Shown here: positions 42,366 through 54,031 of the stretch, one piece after another
Layout: every line of letters begins with the position of its first letter
Position numbering within the stretch: the first letter of the stretch is position 1
Source: Cherax quadricarinatus
Lineage: Eukaryota; Arthropoda; Malacostraca; Decapoda; Parastacidae
Direction: 5' to 3'
DNA: 64,000 bases
NCBI RefSeq assembly: GCF_038502225.1
Contig: NW_027195249.1
Location: 186,871 to 250,870 of the forward strand
Notes under the pieces: model-generated
Told to the model about the DNA's origin: nothing
Databases searched by the model: none
Seen by the model: the letters and a program-made list of their open reading frames with translations, nothing else
Translations under genes and position numbers: made by a program

Positions 42366-42779
42366 TAGATAACGTGTAATTGCTACAGAAAATTGGAGAG
42401 GAATCTCCCATACTCACCCATTAGCGGGAAAACACAGCTGTTCTGATGTAAACAAAGGCGTGTTGAGTGTTGCCATCTATGGTTAGGTTTATTTTTATTT
42501 TATTTTATTTCATTATTTGTGTTTTGATTAACTTTTAAAAATCAATTTTACTCTCCAAACACTTGAACTTTTTAGGTAGGGACCCCTTTGAACTTGCACC
42601 ATGTGCGCAGTCTTGGATGAGCCCCTGAACCCCTTGGACCGCAGCGCCCCCAAATGCGCAGGGCTCTAGGCAAATGCCTAGTTTGCCTATGCGGTAATCC
42701 GGCCCTGACTTGACCTCACCTTCACTAACAATGATGATCTGATATGAAATGTCACCATATCAAAAACAAGATTCTCAGA

Positions 42780-45062
42780 TCACAACTTAATGGAAGTTCA
42801 AATATGTATGCATGGAGCCCCAGATTTACAAAATGAGATTAGTCACGAGGGAGCCTTCAGCAAATTCAACTTCAATAACAAGAACATGAAGTGGGACCAA
42901 GTAAACCAAGTCCTAAACGATATAAGCTGGGAAGATAGACTAAGCAACACAGACCCCAACTTAAGCCTAGAACAGATTAACTCAGTGGCACTTGATGTAT
43001 GCTCAAGGCTTATTCTTTTAAGAAAAAGGAGTAGTAGATGTAAAATAGAAAGAGACAGGCACTTCCTTTACAGACGTCTGAAAAGAATAATAGAGCAGCT
43101 AAAAGAGGCCAATATATCTGAAATGCATAGAAAGACACTGGTCAGAGAAATAGCAAACATCGAACTTAAGCTAAAGGAATCTTATAGGAGTCAGAAATCG
43201 CATCAAGAACTAAAAGCCATAAATGAAACGAAAGAAACTCAAAGTATTTCTTTTCTTATGCCAAATCAAAGTCAAGAACAACATCCAATATTGGGCCCCT
43301 ACTTAAACAAGATAGGTCCTACACAGATGACAGCAAGGAAATGAGTGAGCTACTCAAATCCCAATATGACTCAGTTTTTAGCAAGCCGCTAACCAGACTG
43401 AGAGTCGAAGATCAAAATTATTTTTTATGAGAGTACCACAGAATTTGGTAAACACAAGCCTATCTGATGTTATCCTGGTGCCAAACTTTGAACAGGTGAT
43501 AAATGACATGCCCATGCACTCTGCCACAGGGCAGCCCCTATCACGAGCTTTTACCATCCTATGGAGAGGGAGCATGGACACAGGGGTCGCTCCACAGTTG
43601 CTAAAAACAACAGACATAGCCCCAATACACAAAGGGTGCAGTAAAGCAATAGCAAAGAACTACAGACCGATAGCACTAACATCCCATATCATAAAAATCT
43701 TTGAAAGGGTCCCAAGAAGCAAGATCGCCACCCATCTAGATACCCATTTATTACACAACCCAGTGCAACACTGGTTTAGAGCAGGTTGCTCCTGTCCGTC
43801 TCAACTACTGGATCACTACGACAAGTTCCTAGATGCACTAGAAGACAAAAAGAATGCAGATGTAGTATATTCAGACTTTGCAAAAGCCTTCGACAAGTGC
43901 GACCATGGCGTAATAGCGCACAAAATGCATGCTAAAGGAATAACAGGAAAAGTTGGTAGATGGATCTATAATTTCCTCACAAACAGAACACAAAGTGTAG
44001 TAGTCAACAGAGTAAAGTCTGAGGCAGCTACGGTGAAAAGCTCTGTTCCACAAGGAACAGTACTCACTCCTATCTTGTTTCTCATCCTCACATCTGACAT
44101 AGACAAGGATGTCAGCCACAGCACCGTGTCTTCCTTTGCAGGTGACACCGAATCTGCACGACAGTGTCTTCCATTGCAGACACTGCAAGGCTCCAGGCAG
44201 ACATCAACCAAATCTTTCAATGGGCTGCAGAAAGTAATATGAAGTTCAATGATTAGAAATTTCAATTACTCTGATATGGTAAACATGAGGAAATTAACAC
44301 TTCATCCGAGTACAAAACAAATTCCGGCCACAAAACAGAGCGAAAAACCACCGTCAAAGACCTGGGAGTGATCATGTCGGAGGATCTCACCTTCAAGGAC
44401 CATAACATTGTATCAATCGCATCTTCTAGAAAAATGACAGGATGGATAATGAGAACCTTCAAAACTAGGGATGCCAAGCCCATGATGACACTCTTCAGGT
44501 CGCTTTTTCTATCTAGGCTGGAATATTGCTTCATACTAACAGCACCTTTCAAGGCAGGTGAAATTGCTGACCTAGAAAATGTACAGAGAACCTTCACAGC
44601 GTGCATAACGGAGATAAAACACCTTAATTACTGGGAGCACTTGAAGTTTCTGAACCTGTACTCCCTGGAACACAGGCGGCAGATACATGATTATGTACAC
44701 CTGCAAAATCCTAGAGGGATTAGTACCAAACTTGCACACGAAAATCACTCGCAATGAAAGCAAAAGACTCGGCAGACGATGCAACCTCCCCCCCAATGAA
44801 AAGCAGGGGTGTCACTAGCACGTTAAGAGACAATACAATAAGTGTCAGGGGCCCGAGACTGTTTAACTGCCTCCCAGCATATATAAGGGGGATTACCAAT
44901 AGACCCTTGGCTGTCTTCAAGCAGGCACTGGACAAGCACCTTAAGTCGGTACCTGACCAGCCAGGCTGTGGCTCGTACGTTGGATTGCGTGCAGCCAGCA
45001 GTAACAGCCTGGTAGATCAGGCTCTGATCCACCATGAGGCCTGGTCACAGACTGGGCTGTGG
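42780..45062 (+). pseudogene. CR1-A copy 4 ORF2 right of hAT, broken
   Basis: Pieces: 42790-43344 (MHGAPDLQNEISHEGAF, linker KIERDRHFLYRRLKR), 43427-44242 (NYRPIALTSHIIKIFERV, YSDFAKAFDKCDHG, SSVPQGTVLTP) and 44368-45062 (MSEDLTFKDHNIVSIAS to LVDQALIHHEAWSQTG). The RT active site is destroyed: FADDT reads FAGDT, followed by a frameshift near 44150; other breaks are near 43240, 43480 and 44255. There is a 33-base deletion after HSA(P/T)G. This is the most decayed of the four CR1-A copies. Confidence 0.83.
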
Positions 45063-45309
45063 GGGCATCGGCTCCCAGAACTCTCTCCTGGTAAACTCCA
45101 GGTAGTGTTGGTTGTCTTTGAGCTAGAGCTCATAAACAGTATTTCCATCTCCTTGGATCAAGAGACTCAGTCAGTTACATACATCCACCTATTATGTTGT
45201 ACAAGACCAAACTGAAAGTCTTCAGATTAGGAAGTACTTAAGGTGTTTGACCATAGAGTTACTAGTGTGTCAAACTGGACAATTTCTCCAACACCTTGGA
45301 TCAAAAGCC

Positions 45310-45327
45310 TCCCAACAGGCCCCCATT
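45310..45327 (-). promoter_or_regulatory. Candidate primer-binding site, gypsy B
   Basis: Minus strand ATGGGGGCCTGTTGGG immediately inside the LTR, matching the same position in element A. Confidence 0.4.
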
Positions 45328-46638
45328 TGTTACAAAAAATGTGGTATCTAATAATGATAGAGATCTCCAGTGAATACTAGAAAGGTCTGCCCCTCTAGCA
45401 TCCAGCCTGTTACTGAATTTTTGTAACACATAGTCAGTATCCTGGTCCAATTATCCATTAAGATTTAATAGTAAGATTCAATAGTGCTTTAGGATTATGA
45501 CTCGTAGGCTACTAACTAAAGAAATTAAAATTTAAGAAGTTTATTAATAAAGAGAAAGTTGTCTAGGTGGACAAAATCAAAGTAAAGCAAAGTAATCAAT
45601 TTAATATAATATAAAATACAAGTTCCTACACTTCTCTGGTGTACAGTAGTATTGTGCTGAAGGTACATATCATATCTTTATGGCGTTTAAGTACTTTCTG
45701 GTACATTGTCAGTATTTAAGAACATAACACTAAAATGTATATACAAGTGAGTATGTAAGTGCTCTTAGTAGTTTGCTATGTCTCGAGACTCGGCTCGACT
45801 TAACCAATGGCTGACTAAAAGTCCTCACATAAACTAAGTTCTTGACCAATCTGGCAATCAGAACAGCTTGCTTGAACAGTAAAATGACCGATTCGCCGAA
45901 CAGCAATATAACAAGCAGCAGCAACACAGAATCAGGATCAAGGAGATAACATAACGACCCTAAGTAGGGACCATCTGCAGATCCTCCACAAAAGTCACGA
46001 AACTCCCTTACTACTAAATCTAAGTTCAGCATAAGAATATCCCCGACTGTGACCGTGCACAGATACCAGTACAAATTAGGTCAGAAGCTACAGCTCAGGA
46101 CCTGAGTTTCTCAGAGTGTCAGTGTGGCACACCTCAGTAAAACGTCAAAAATCACTAAGTCTAGGCTATGCTCTATGAACAGAGTTACACAGAACTAACA
46201 ACAAGAGAGAGCAACAGAGATGATGTTCCAACAAGGGCCAACAAGGGAGAGCTGGAGAGGGAGGTGTTGTTGGAATTGCCATCAAACAGAGAGAGAGCTA
46301 GCTAGAGGCAAGGCAGTCCTCTCACCCAGGTGAGGTGTGATCACTCCACCCTTATCACGTGACTCTCCGTGGACTGCTGCTGCCCAGCAACTACAGAGAA
46401 GCCAGAAGCAAAACAAACAGAGCGGTAGTTTACCAATGCGGACAGCTACTTAACACTCTCGAGCAATGAGCACTGAATAAGGTGTAAATGTTACATCCTA
46501 CCTAATAATATAACTAAGTCAAATAATAATATAAAGCAACATATTTACGATTTAGCTAATATCGCAAATATGAGCAATATAAAATTATATGAACAGGTAA
46601 TATACATTATATACATTGTGACCCATTCAGGGGTCGCA
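45328..46638 (-). repeat. 5' LTR of gypsy B
   Basis: TGTTAC at 45328 to GGGGTCGCA at 46638, 1311 bases, uninterrupted. Used as reference to define insertions in LTR A. Confidence 0.85.
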
Positions 46639-47089
46639 ATATGAACGTAGTTAGGTCAGCTGCACAGCAAATAGCTAGTTCATGCCTTATCTGGAATTGG
46701 CATTATTAACCCATCACTGAAGGGCCATTGAGCCCAAAAAAGTAAGAAATCATCATTTCAGTATTAACATGAAATGTTGATATAATGCTCCTTTGAGGCA
46801 ATTATGTTTTTACAATTATTTAATTCCCATAGCCCAAGGGAGGTAACACTGATGGCTCTATAGAATGTTCTAGAGGCAGATGCAGGATACTGAGCTGTTA
46901 TAAGTAGCTTAGTACAGTTCATTTATTGGCTTGTCTTAAAGCTACCAATCCCTTGCAGAATATTTCACTAGTGTTGTTCACTGAATATTTCACTAGTGTT
47001 GTTCACTGAATATTTCACTGCAGAATTCTTGATTACTGCAGTAAGCAAATTGCAGACTTGACATTACAATATTCATCAGTTCTCACCAA
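46639..47089. other. Unassigned stretch with a 25-bp tandem repeat
   Basis: No coding signal. 46958-47019 contains two and a half copies of a 25-base unit starting GAATATTTCACTAG. Confidence 0.6.
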
Positions 47090-47099
47090 ATAAAGAAAG

Positions 47100-47480
47100 C
47101 CAAACAACTGTACTACTCAAGCAGATTCACCAACACAAGAGGAGATATAAAAAAGACCTGAAAAACACTTTCCCAGATTCTAGGGACCCACAAACTGAAA
47201 AAAAACAAGAATATTGTCCTAAGTAAACCTAACGAAATACCACTGCATCCCACTGATACAAGATAAATGACCTCTTCACAAACATAGGATCTAATCTCGC
47301 CAGTAAAATCCCACGTACCAATGCCCATGCAGGGGACTACCTAGATGGGAATTTTCCAAATTCCTTCTATCTCGTACCAACTGAGCCCACGGAAGTCACC
47401 GTCATTATAAAGTCACTCAAAAATAAATCAGGGAATCTGTCTCACGTCCAACCATTATTGTACAAGTGAGCGGCCCATGT
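47100..47480 (+). pseudogene. Lin-E fragment, endonuclease-RT linker
   Basis: The plus-strand frame from about 47272 encodes NIGSNLASKIPRTN, DYLDGNFPNSFYLVPTEP and IIKSLKNKSGNLSH. This matches the linker of the minus-strand Lin-E copy at 12804-12523 (GSKLASQIPSSN, TGNYPNTLFLAP). The 5' half is too decayed to read. Truncated on the right at about 47480 by other sequence. Confidence 0.7.
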
Positions 47481-47502
47481 CCTTTTGCATGCTATTACAT
47501 TA

Positions 47503-47784
47503 CAGTGGTCCCTTGATAATTGTAGGGCTCGAGAGTCGTACTTTTCGGAAATCGTAGGGATATTATCGTATAAACATGGGCTTGCTAATCGTAGATTGAC
47601 TCACGAATAGTAGTTCGTCCGGGACCCGTATGCACGCTGTGAGCCGGGGCGGCCTCCCTTCCCAGCCAATGTGGCATTGTTTACCAGTGAGAGACGGTCC
47701 CCTCACTTGCTCCTATGAAATATTTCATAATATTCCATTCATTTTAGTGCTTGCAAGTACTAAATAAGCTACCATGGCTTCAAA
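47503..47784 (+). mobile_element. pogo/Tigger-like DNA transposon, 5' end only
   Basis: Starts CAGTGGTCCCTTGATAAT next to TA (47501-47502), the target dinucleotide of Tc1/mariner/pogo elements. A leader of about 270 bases leads to ATGGCTTCAAAT at 47774, resembling the start of pogo-type transposases, where I-like copy c interrupts it. The rest of the transposase and the other terminal repeat were not found. Confidence 0.55.
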
Positions 47785-50403
47785 TTATTATAATAAAAAA
47801 AGAAGCGCTAAGCCACAAGGGCTATACAGCACTGCAGGGTAGGGAAGGTAGCGAGGGTATCGAGCGGCAGAAGGGGGAAGGGATGATTAGGTGGTTACAG
47901 AAAACAGCAGGGCAGGGGATAGTGCGGGGGTAGAGGGTAGCAAGAGATTGAGGTAGAAAGGGCGGAAGGCATCATCATCAGAGTTTGTGGAGTAAGTCAG
48001 TTGTTGTCAAAAAGTCAATGAGAGAGTCCGGATGAAAGGTGGGTCCATCAGCGAGAAGGGAAGGTAAAGAGAGAGCAGCGGAGAGAAGACGACGACGGAG
48101 GTAAATTCAACGTGCTCGTTGATAAAGTGGGCAGTCTAACAGAATATGGCTGACCGATAATGGAACATGACAATTCTCATAGAGAGGAGCAGGGTGCCTC
48201 TCAATGAGATATCCATGAGTAAGACGAGTATGGCAAGTGTGAAGGCGGGAGAGAGGAGTCTCCAACCTCGACACTGGTAACAAGAAGACGGCCAGTAACC
48301 TATACTCAGTTTAATGGAACAAAGTTTGTTACTGAACAGAGCTGACCAACGGAGTTGCCAACGGGAGTGAAGGTGGGTAGCTATTACAGCAAAATAGTCT
48401 GGAAATGGAACACCTCTATATGAAATTGGTAGGTCATGTACTGCTGACCGTGCAGCAGTGTCTGTCTGTTCATTGCCCTGTACATCAACATGACCAGGGA
48501 CCCAACAAAAAACAATATCTTTATGCTTAGAGACATGGCGTAGCCAAAGTTGGATACGGAGAACTACGGGGTGAGGTGTATCAAATTTCCGTATAGCCTG
48601 TAGAGCACTAAGGGAGTCTGAGACAACCACAAATGATGACACAGGCATAGATGCGATACTAATAATGGCATACAATTCAGCAGTAAATATGCTAGCCGAA
48701 GACAGTAAATGCCCTCGCACGACGCTGTCCGGAAACAGTGCTGCAAATCCGACGCCAACAGAAGATTTAGAGCCATCTGTGTACACGGCGATGGCATGAG
48801 AATGAGGGTGGAAGTGGTCAAGAAAAAGAGAGCAGGAAGCCACCGTAGGCAGTTGGGCTTTCGAATAAGAAAGTGAGAAAGAACAGACCCGAACAGCTGG
48901 AATTTCCCAGGAAAGTAGGGTAAGGTGAGATGCTACATGAACATATAAAGGCAGTAACTGAAGGGAAGACAAGAGCGAATGTAGGCAAAGAGAGAAGGAA
49001 TGGAGCAAACAGGGGCGGCAGACAAATAAAGAATGTATAGTAATAACAGTGACCATTCTACAAATGGAAGGATTGCGGAGATCATGAGAGCGCACATAGT
49101 AGCGAAGGCAATGGGCATCATGGCGATCAGACAAGGATGGAACATTCACTTCTGCATAGAGGCTCTCAACAGGGGAAGAGCAAAAAGCACCAAGGCATAA
49201 ACGTAATCCTTGGTGATGCCTGGGGTTAAGGCTAGAAAGAGTAGCAGGAAAGGCTGCTGAATAGATCTGGTCACCATAATCAAGTTTCGATAAAATGAGG
49301 GCTGAATGTAGGCAGAGGAGAGTTCGGCGATCAGCTCCCCATGAAAGATGAGCAAAAGTTTCAAGAAGGTTCAGCCAGCTGTGACAAGTTGCCTTTAAAG
49401 AGGTAATGTGGGGTTTCCAGGATAACCTATGGTCAAAGAGAAGGCCTAAAAACCTGACTGAATCATGTTCAGGGATACGGGAGCCATAGAGGTACAAAGG
49501 ATGATCGGAGATGACAGAGCGTCTAGTGAAAGTAATTTGGCGAGTTTTGGTACTGGAAAATTTAAACCCATGCATGGTGGCCCAATTGAAAACATGGTCG
49601 ACTACATGCTGGAGAGAAACTGTGATGAGGTGAGTCAGTGCCTGCACAAGCAATAGTGAAGTCATCTACATAGAGTGATGACCAAATATTGGATGGAAGA
49701 AGAGAGGCCAAATCATTTACAGCAAGGAGAAAAAGTGTTGTGCTCAGAACACATCCCTGAAGGACACCTTCAGCCTGGACAAAGTCCGGGGAGAGCACAT
49801 TATTGACTAGAAGATGGAAATGTCTGTCAGTTAAAAAGTTCTTAAGAAAAGATGGTAGATTGCCTCGGAGGCCTAAGGAGTGGGCTTGGGCCAAAATATT
49901 ATACCTCCAAGTTGTCATATGCGTTGTGTCTGTCTTACCAGTGCAAACTGCACTGGTAAGAGTGATGGGACGATAGTGGGAGGCTTCATGTCCCGTAGTA
50001 CCCGGTTTGCAGAAAGGGAGAACAAGGGCAGATTTCCACAGCTGTGGAAGAACTCCTTGTGACCAAATAAGATTGAAAAGGTGTAAGAGGACTGCAAGGG
50101 CTGACTGGTGTAAATGTTGTAACATTCAAATATGAATGTCGTCAGGCCCAGCTGTCGATGATCGGCAAGCTGAGTGTGTTGCCTCCAGTTCCTGAAGTGT
50201 AAAAGGAACATTATACTGTTCTTCTCTGAGAGAAGAAAAGTCCAAGAGTGCTAACTCTCTGGCAGACTTTGAGGAAAGAAACGAGGGGCAGAGATGGAGC
50301 CCCAGAGAAATACAGACCAGATGATTGCCAATTTCAATGGCAACATCTATAGGGTTTGCTATATCAACACCAGCAACCTGCAGAACAGGAGCCAGGTCAG
50401 ATA
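47785..50403 (-). mobile_element. I-like LINE copy c
   Basis: The 3' tail at 47785 (TTATTATAATAAAAAAAGAAG) lies just after the pogo-like start codon region. Covers 3' UTR, zinc motif, RNase H and RT. The right end abuts the tail of copy d at about 50404. Confidence 0.88.
48136..50211 (-). pseudogene. I-like copy c ORF2: RT and RNase H with frameshifts
   Basis: The right-hand frames (50211-49915, 50125-49562) hold the RT: SHYRPITLTSAV, EGVLQGCVLSTTLFLLAVN and SSLYVDDFTIACAG (YVDD active site, about 49680). After a frameshift near 49640, a 509-codon frame (49665-48136) continues with FKFSSTKTRQITF, LRLCLGAFCSSPVESLYAE and RNase H: AVYTDGSKSSVGVGFAALF, FTAELYAI, VVSDSLSALQAI and WVPGHVDVQGNEQTDTA. 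All four RNase H catalytic residues are visible. A further frameshift near 48255 spoils the C-terminal zinc motif. Part of the RT finger region (YGFR...FDLEKAYDT) is deleted compared with copy d. Confidence 0.87.
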
Positions 50404-51150
50404 AATATTTTTATTATTATAATCAAAAAGAAGCGCTAAGCCACAAGGGCTATACAGCACTGCAGGGTAGGGAAGGAAGTGAGGGTATTGGGTGGCAAAG
50501 GGTGCAGGGATGATCAGTAGGTTACAGAAAACAGCGGGGCAGGGGATAGTGCGGGGGTAGAGGGTAGCAAGAGATTGAGGTAGAAAGGGCTGAAGGTATC
50601 ATCAGAGTTTGTGAAGTCAGTTATCAAAAAGTCAATGAGAGAGTCTGGATGAAAGGTGGGTCCATCAGCGAGAAGGGAAGGTAAAGAGAGAGCAGCGGAG
50701 CAAAGACGACGACGGAGGTAAATTCTGCGTGCTCATTGATAAAGTGGGCAGTCTAACAGAATGTGGCTGACTGATAATGGAACCTGACAATTCTCACAGA
50801 GAGGAGCTGGGCACTTCTCCATAAGATATCTATGAGTAAGACAAGTATGGCCAATGCGAAGATGGGAGAGAGTAGTCTCCCAACCCCAACACTGGTGACA
50901 AGAAGACGGCCAGTGACCTATACTCGGTTTAATAGATTGAAGTCTGTTACCGAGCAGAGTAGACCAATGTTGTTGCCAACGGGTGTGAAGGTGGGTAGCT
51001 ATTGCAGCAAAATAGTCTGTAAATGGAATACCTCTATATGAAACTGGTAGGTCATGTACTGCTGACCGCCCAGCCGTGTCTGCCTGTTCATTGCCCTGTA
51101 CGTCAACATGACCAGGGACCCAACAAAAAACAATATCTTCATGTATGGTA

Positions 51151-51301
51151 TTATTATTATTATTATTATAATCAAGGGGGAAGCACTAAACCCATAGGAT
51201 TATACAGTGCTTGGGGAGGGATGGAAGGTATTCAGGTTTAACTCAGGGAACTGGAGCACAGATCCAGTTCCCTAGATCAAGAGCCCCTCACCAGCATTTT
51301 T
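51151..51301 (-). mobile_element. Tail-sharing SINE, copy 2, inside I-like copy d
   Basis: Flanked by ATGTATGGTA (51141-51150 and 51302-51311). Slightly 5'-truncated compared with other copies. Confidence 0.88.
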
Positions 51302-52533
51302 ATGTATGGTAAAGATGCAGTGTAGCCAAAGTTGGATAAGGAGGACTAAGGGGTAGGGTGTATCAAATTTCTGTATAGCCTGTAAAGCACTAAGGGAGTC
51401 TGAAACAACCAGAAATGATGACACAGGCATAGATGCAATACGGATAAGTGCTGCAAGAATGGCATACAATTCTGCAGTGAAAGTACTAGCTGAAGATAGT
51501 AAATGCCCTCGTACAATGCTGTACAGAAACACTGCTGCGAATCCTACGCCATCAGAAGACTTAGAGCCATCTGTGTACACTGATATAGCATGAGAATGAG
51601 TGGAAGTGGTCAAGAAAAAGAAAGCGGGAAGCTACCATAGACAGTTGGGCTTTCGAGCAAGGGAGAGAGAAAGAACAGACTCGAACAGCTGGAACTTCCC
51701 AGGGGGGTAGGGAAAAGCGAGATGCTACAAGGTGGTAACTGAAGAGAAGAGCGAATGTAGGCAAAGAGAGAAGGGATGGAGCAAACAGAGGCGGTGAACA
51801 AATAAAGAATGTCTACTAATATTGGTGACCATTCTATAAATGGAGGGATTGCTGAGATCAGAGCGTACATAGTAGCGAAGGCAATGGGCATCATGGCGAT
51901 CAGATAAGGATGGAACATTTGCTTCTCCATAGAGGCTCTCAACAGGGGAAGAGCGAAAAGCACCAAGGCATAAACGTAATCCTTGGTGATGAATGGGGTT
52001 AAGGCTAGAGAGAGTAGCAGGAGAGGCAGCTGAATAGATCTGCTCACCATAATCAAGTTTCAATAAAATGAGGGTGGAATGTAGGCGAAGAAGAGTTCGA
52101 CGATCAGCTCCCCATGAGGTTCAGCCGGCTGTGACAAGTTGCCTTCAGAGAGGTAATGTAAGGTTTCCAGGATAACCTACGGACAAAGAGGAGGCCCAGA
52201 AACCTGACTATCAAGTTCAGGGATACAGGAGCCATAGAGGTACAAAGGATGATCCGAGATGACAGAGCGTGTAGTGAAAGCAATTTGGAGAGTTTTGGTA
52301 CTGGAAAATTTAAACCCATGTGTGGTGGCCCAATTGGAAATGCGGTCGACCGCATGCTGGAGAGAAACTGTAATGAGGCGGCTGTCAGCGCCTGCACAGG
52401 CAATAGCAAAGTCAACAACATAGAGTGATGACCAAATATTTGATGGAAGACTAGAGGCCAAATCATTTATAGCAAGGAGAAAAAGTGTTGTGCTCAGAAC
52501 ACATCCCTGGGGGACACCTTCAGCTTGGATAAA

Positions 52534-52591
52534 TTATTATTATTATTATTATAATCAAAAAGAAGCGCTAAGCCACAAGGGCTATACAGAA
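52534..52591 (-). mobile_element. 58-base I-like tail insertion
   Basis: Only (TTA)n, ATAATCAAAAAGAAGCGC and the next bases to GGGCTATACAG are present, flanked by perfect 13-base duplications CAGCTTGGATAAA (52521-52533 and 52592-52604). Confidence 0.9.
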
Positions 52592-54031
52592 CAGCTTGGA
52601 TAAAGTCTGGCGAAAGCACATTATTAACCCGAACACGGAAATATCTGTCAGTTAAAAAGTTCTTAAGGAAGGATGGTAGATTGCCTCGGAGGCCTAAGGA
52701 GTGGGCTTGGGCCAAAATAATATACCTCCAAGTTGTGTCATATGCCTTCTCAAGGTCAAAAAATATTGCAATAACCGAGTGGATATTCGCAAAGGCATTA
52801 CGAACATACATATTCAAGCGTAGTAAGGGGTCTATGGTAGAACAGCCGTTACGAAAGCCATATTGATGAGTGGAGAGACTGTTGTGTCTCTCTCTAAATA
52901 CCACACTAAACATCTATTTACCAGGCGTTCCATCACGTTGCAAACTGCACTGGTAAGAGCAATAGGATGATAGTGGGAGGCTGCATGTCCCATAGTGCCT
53001 GGTTTGTGGAAAGGGAGAACAATGGCAGAGTTCCACAGCTGTGGAAGAACTCCTTGTGACCAAATATGATTGAAAAGGCGTAATAGGACTGCAAGGGCTG
53101 ACTGATGTAATTGTTGTAGCATATGTATACGAATGTCGTCGGGCCCAGCTGCCGATGATCGGCAAGCTGAGAGTGTTGCCTCCAGTTCTTGAAGTGTAAA
53201 AGGCACATTATACTGTTCTTCTCTGAGAGAAGAAAAGTCCAAGGGTGCTAACTCTCTGGCAGACTTTGAGGAAAGAAACGAGGGGCAGAGATGGAGCCAC
53301 TGAGAAATACGGACCAGATGATTGCCAATTTCATTGGCAACTTCTAGTGGGTTTGCTATATCAACACTGGCAATCTGCAGAACAGGAGCCGGGTCAGGAG
53401 AATATTTACCACTCAGTTTTCGTACTTTTTTCCAGACTACACTCACAGAGGAAGCAGAGGTGATGGTGGAGACAATCTCACCAGCAAGTGTGTTTAGGGT
53501 CACGGATGACATGGCGAGCGATCGCATGCTTCTGCTTAAAATCAAGAAGTATCTCTGTGGTTCTATTGTACCGGTACCTGCCTATGCAGCGCGTTTCAAA
53601 CGTATTTATTGCACGAACACAAGCAGGAGACCACCAAGGCACGTATTTCTGAGAATGCCTGCCCAAAGTTTGGGGTATAGAATGAGAGGCTGCAGTTAAA
53701 ACTGAGGACAAGAAGAGGTGCAAAAGCTCATCAATGGAGGGCAAAGAAGGAACCTCACTAAAACCAGTAACTAGTGAGTAAAGGTTCCAATTTGCCTGAT
53801 CAAATTGCCAGTGTGGGTTAGGAAGAGGTGGTGAATATGAAGGGGAAGTAAGAATGATTGGGAAATGATCGCTGTCATGTAAATCCAGGAGAACAGACCA
53901 GGTGAAGTCTAATGCGGTGGAGGAAGAGCAGACTGAGAGATCACTGCAACAGAGAGTGAGAGTCCGAGGATCAAAATGGGTGTGAGTACCTGTATTTAAA
54001 ACATGGAGGGGGTGGGTGGCAAGAAAAGCCT

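Larger units (their letters stand above)
40870..42707 (-). mobile_element. hAT-family DNA transposon with 13-bp terminal repeats
   Basis: Ends CAGGGCCGGATTA (40870-40882) and TAATCCGGCCCTG (42695-42707) are perfect inverted repeats. The 8-base target duplication is ACTAGACC (40862-40869) and ACTTGACC (42708-42715), one mismatch, inside the endonuclease of CR1-A copy 4, as expected for hAT. It contains a C-terminal transposase remnant and two SINEs. Confidence 0.92.
40475..45103 (+). mobile_element. CR1-A copy 4 inside gypsy B, holding a hAT element
   Basis: Plus strand, 5'-truncated in the endonuclease (starts near GTATATCGCAGAGTCAC) and ending at GGTAAACTCCAG. The flanking gypsy leader sequence can be joined by comparison with element A near 22545-22575, with about a dozen bases lost. 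It is interrupted by a hAT transposon at 40870-42707. Confidence 0.85.
37641..46638 (-). mobile_element. Ty3/gypsy-like LTR element B (5' LTR present, truncated in pol)
   Basis: Same orientation and family as element A. From right: 5' LTR (45328-46638), leader, CR1-A copy 4 insertion (about 40475-45103), gag, then pol cut at 37641 by CR1-A copy 3. No 3' LTR seen. Confidence 0.85.
50600..54031 (-). pseudogene. I-like copy d ORF2: endonuclease remnant, RT, RNase H
   Basis: From right to left. Endonuclease end near 53870 (SDHFPIILTSP). Linker (WWSPACVRAINTFETRC). RT start 53545-52832 (AGPDDIRIHMLQQLHQSALA, PFHKPGTMGH). RT core 52913-52600 (HQYGFRNGCSTIDPLLRL, FFDLEKAYDTTWR). Active-site region near 52420, reading SSLYVVDFAIACAG, so YVDD is mutated to YVVD. 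RNase H in 51764-50950 (YTDGSKSSDGVGFAAVFL, FTAELYAI, VVSDSLSALQAI). C-terminal zinc motif near 50800. Many frameshifts. Confidence 0.83.
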
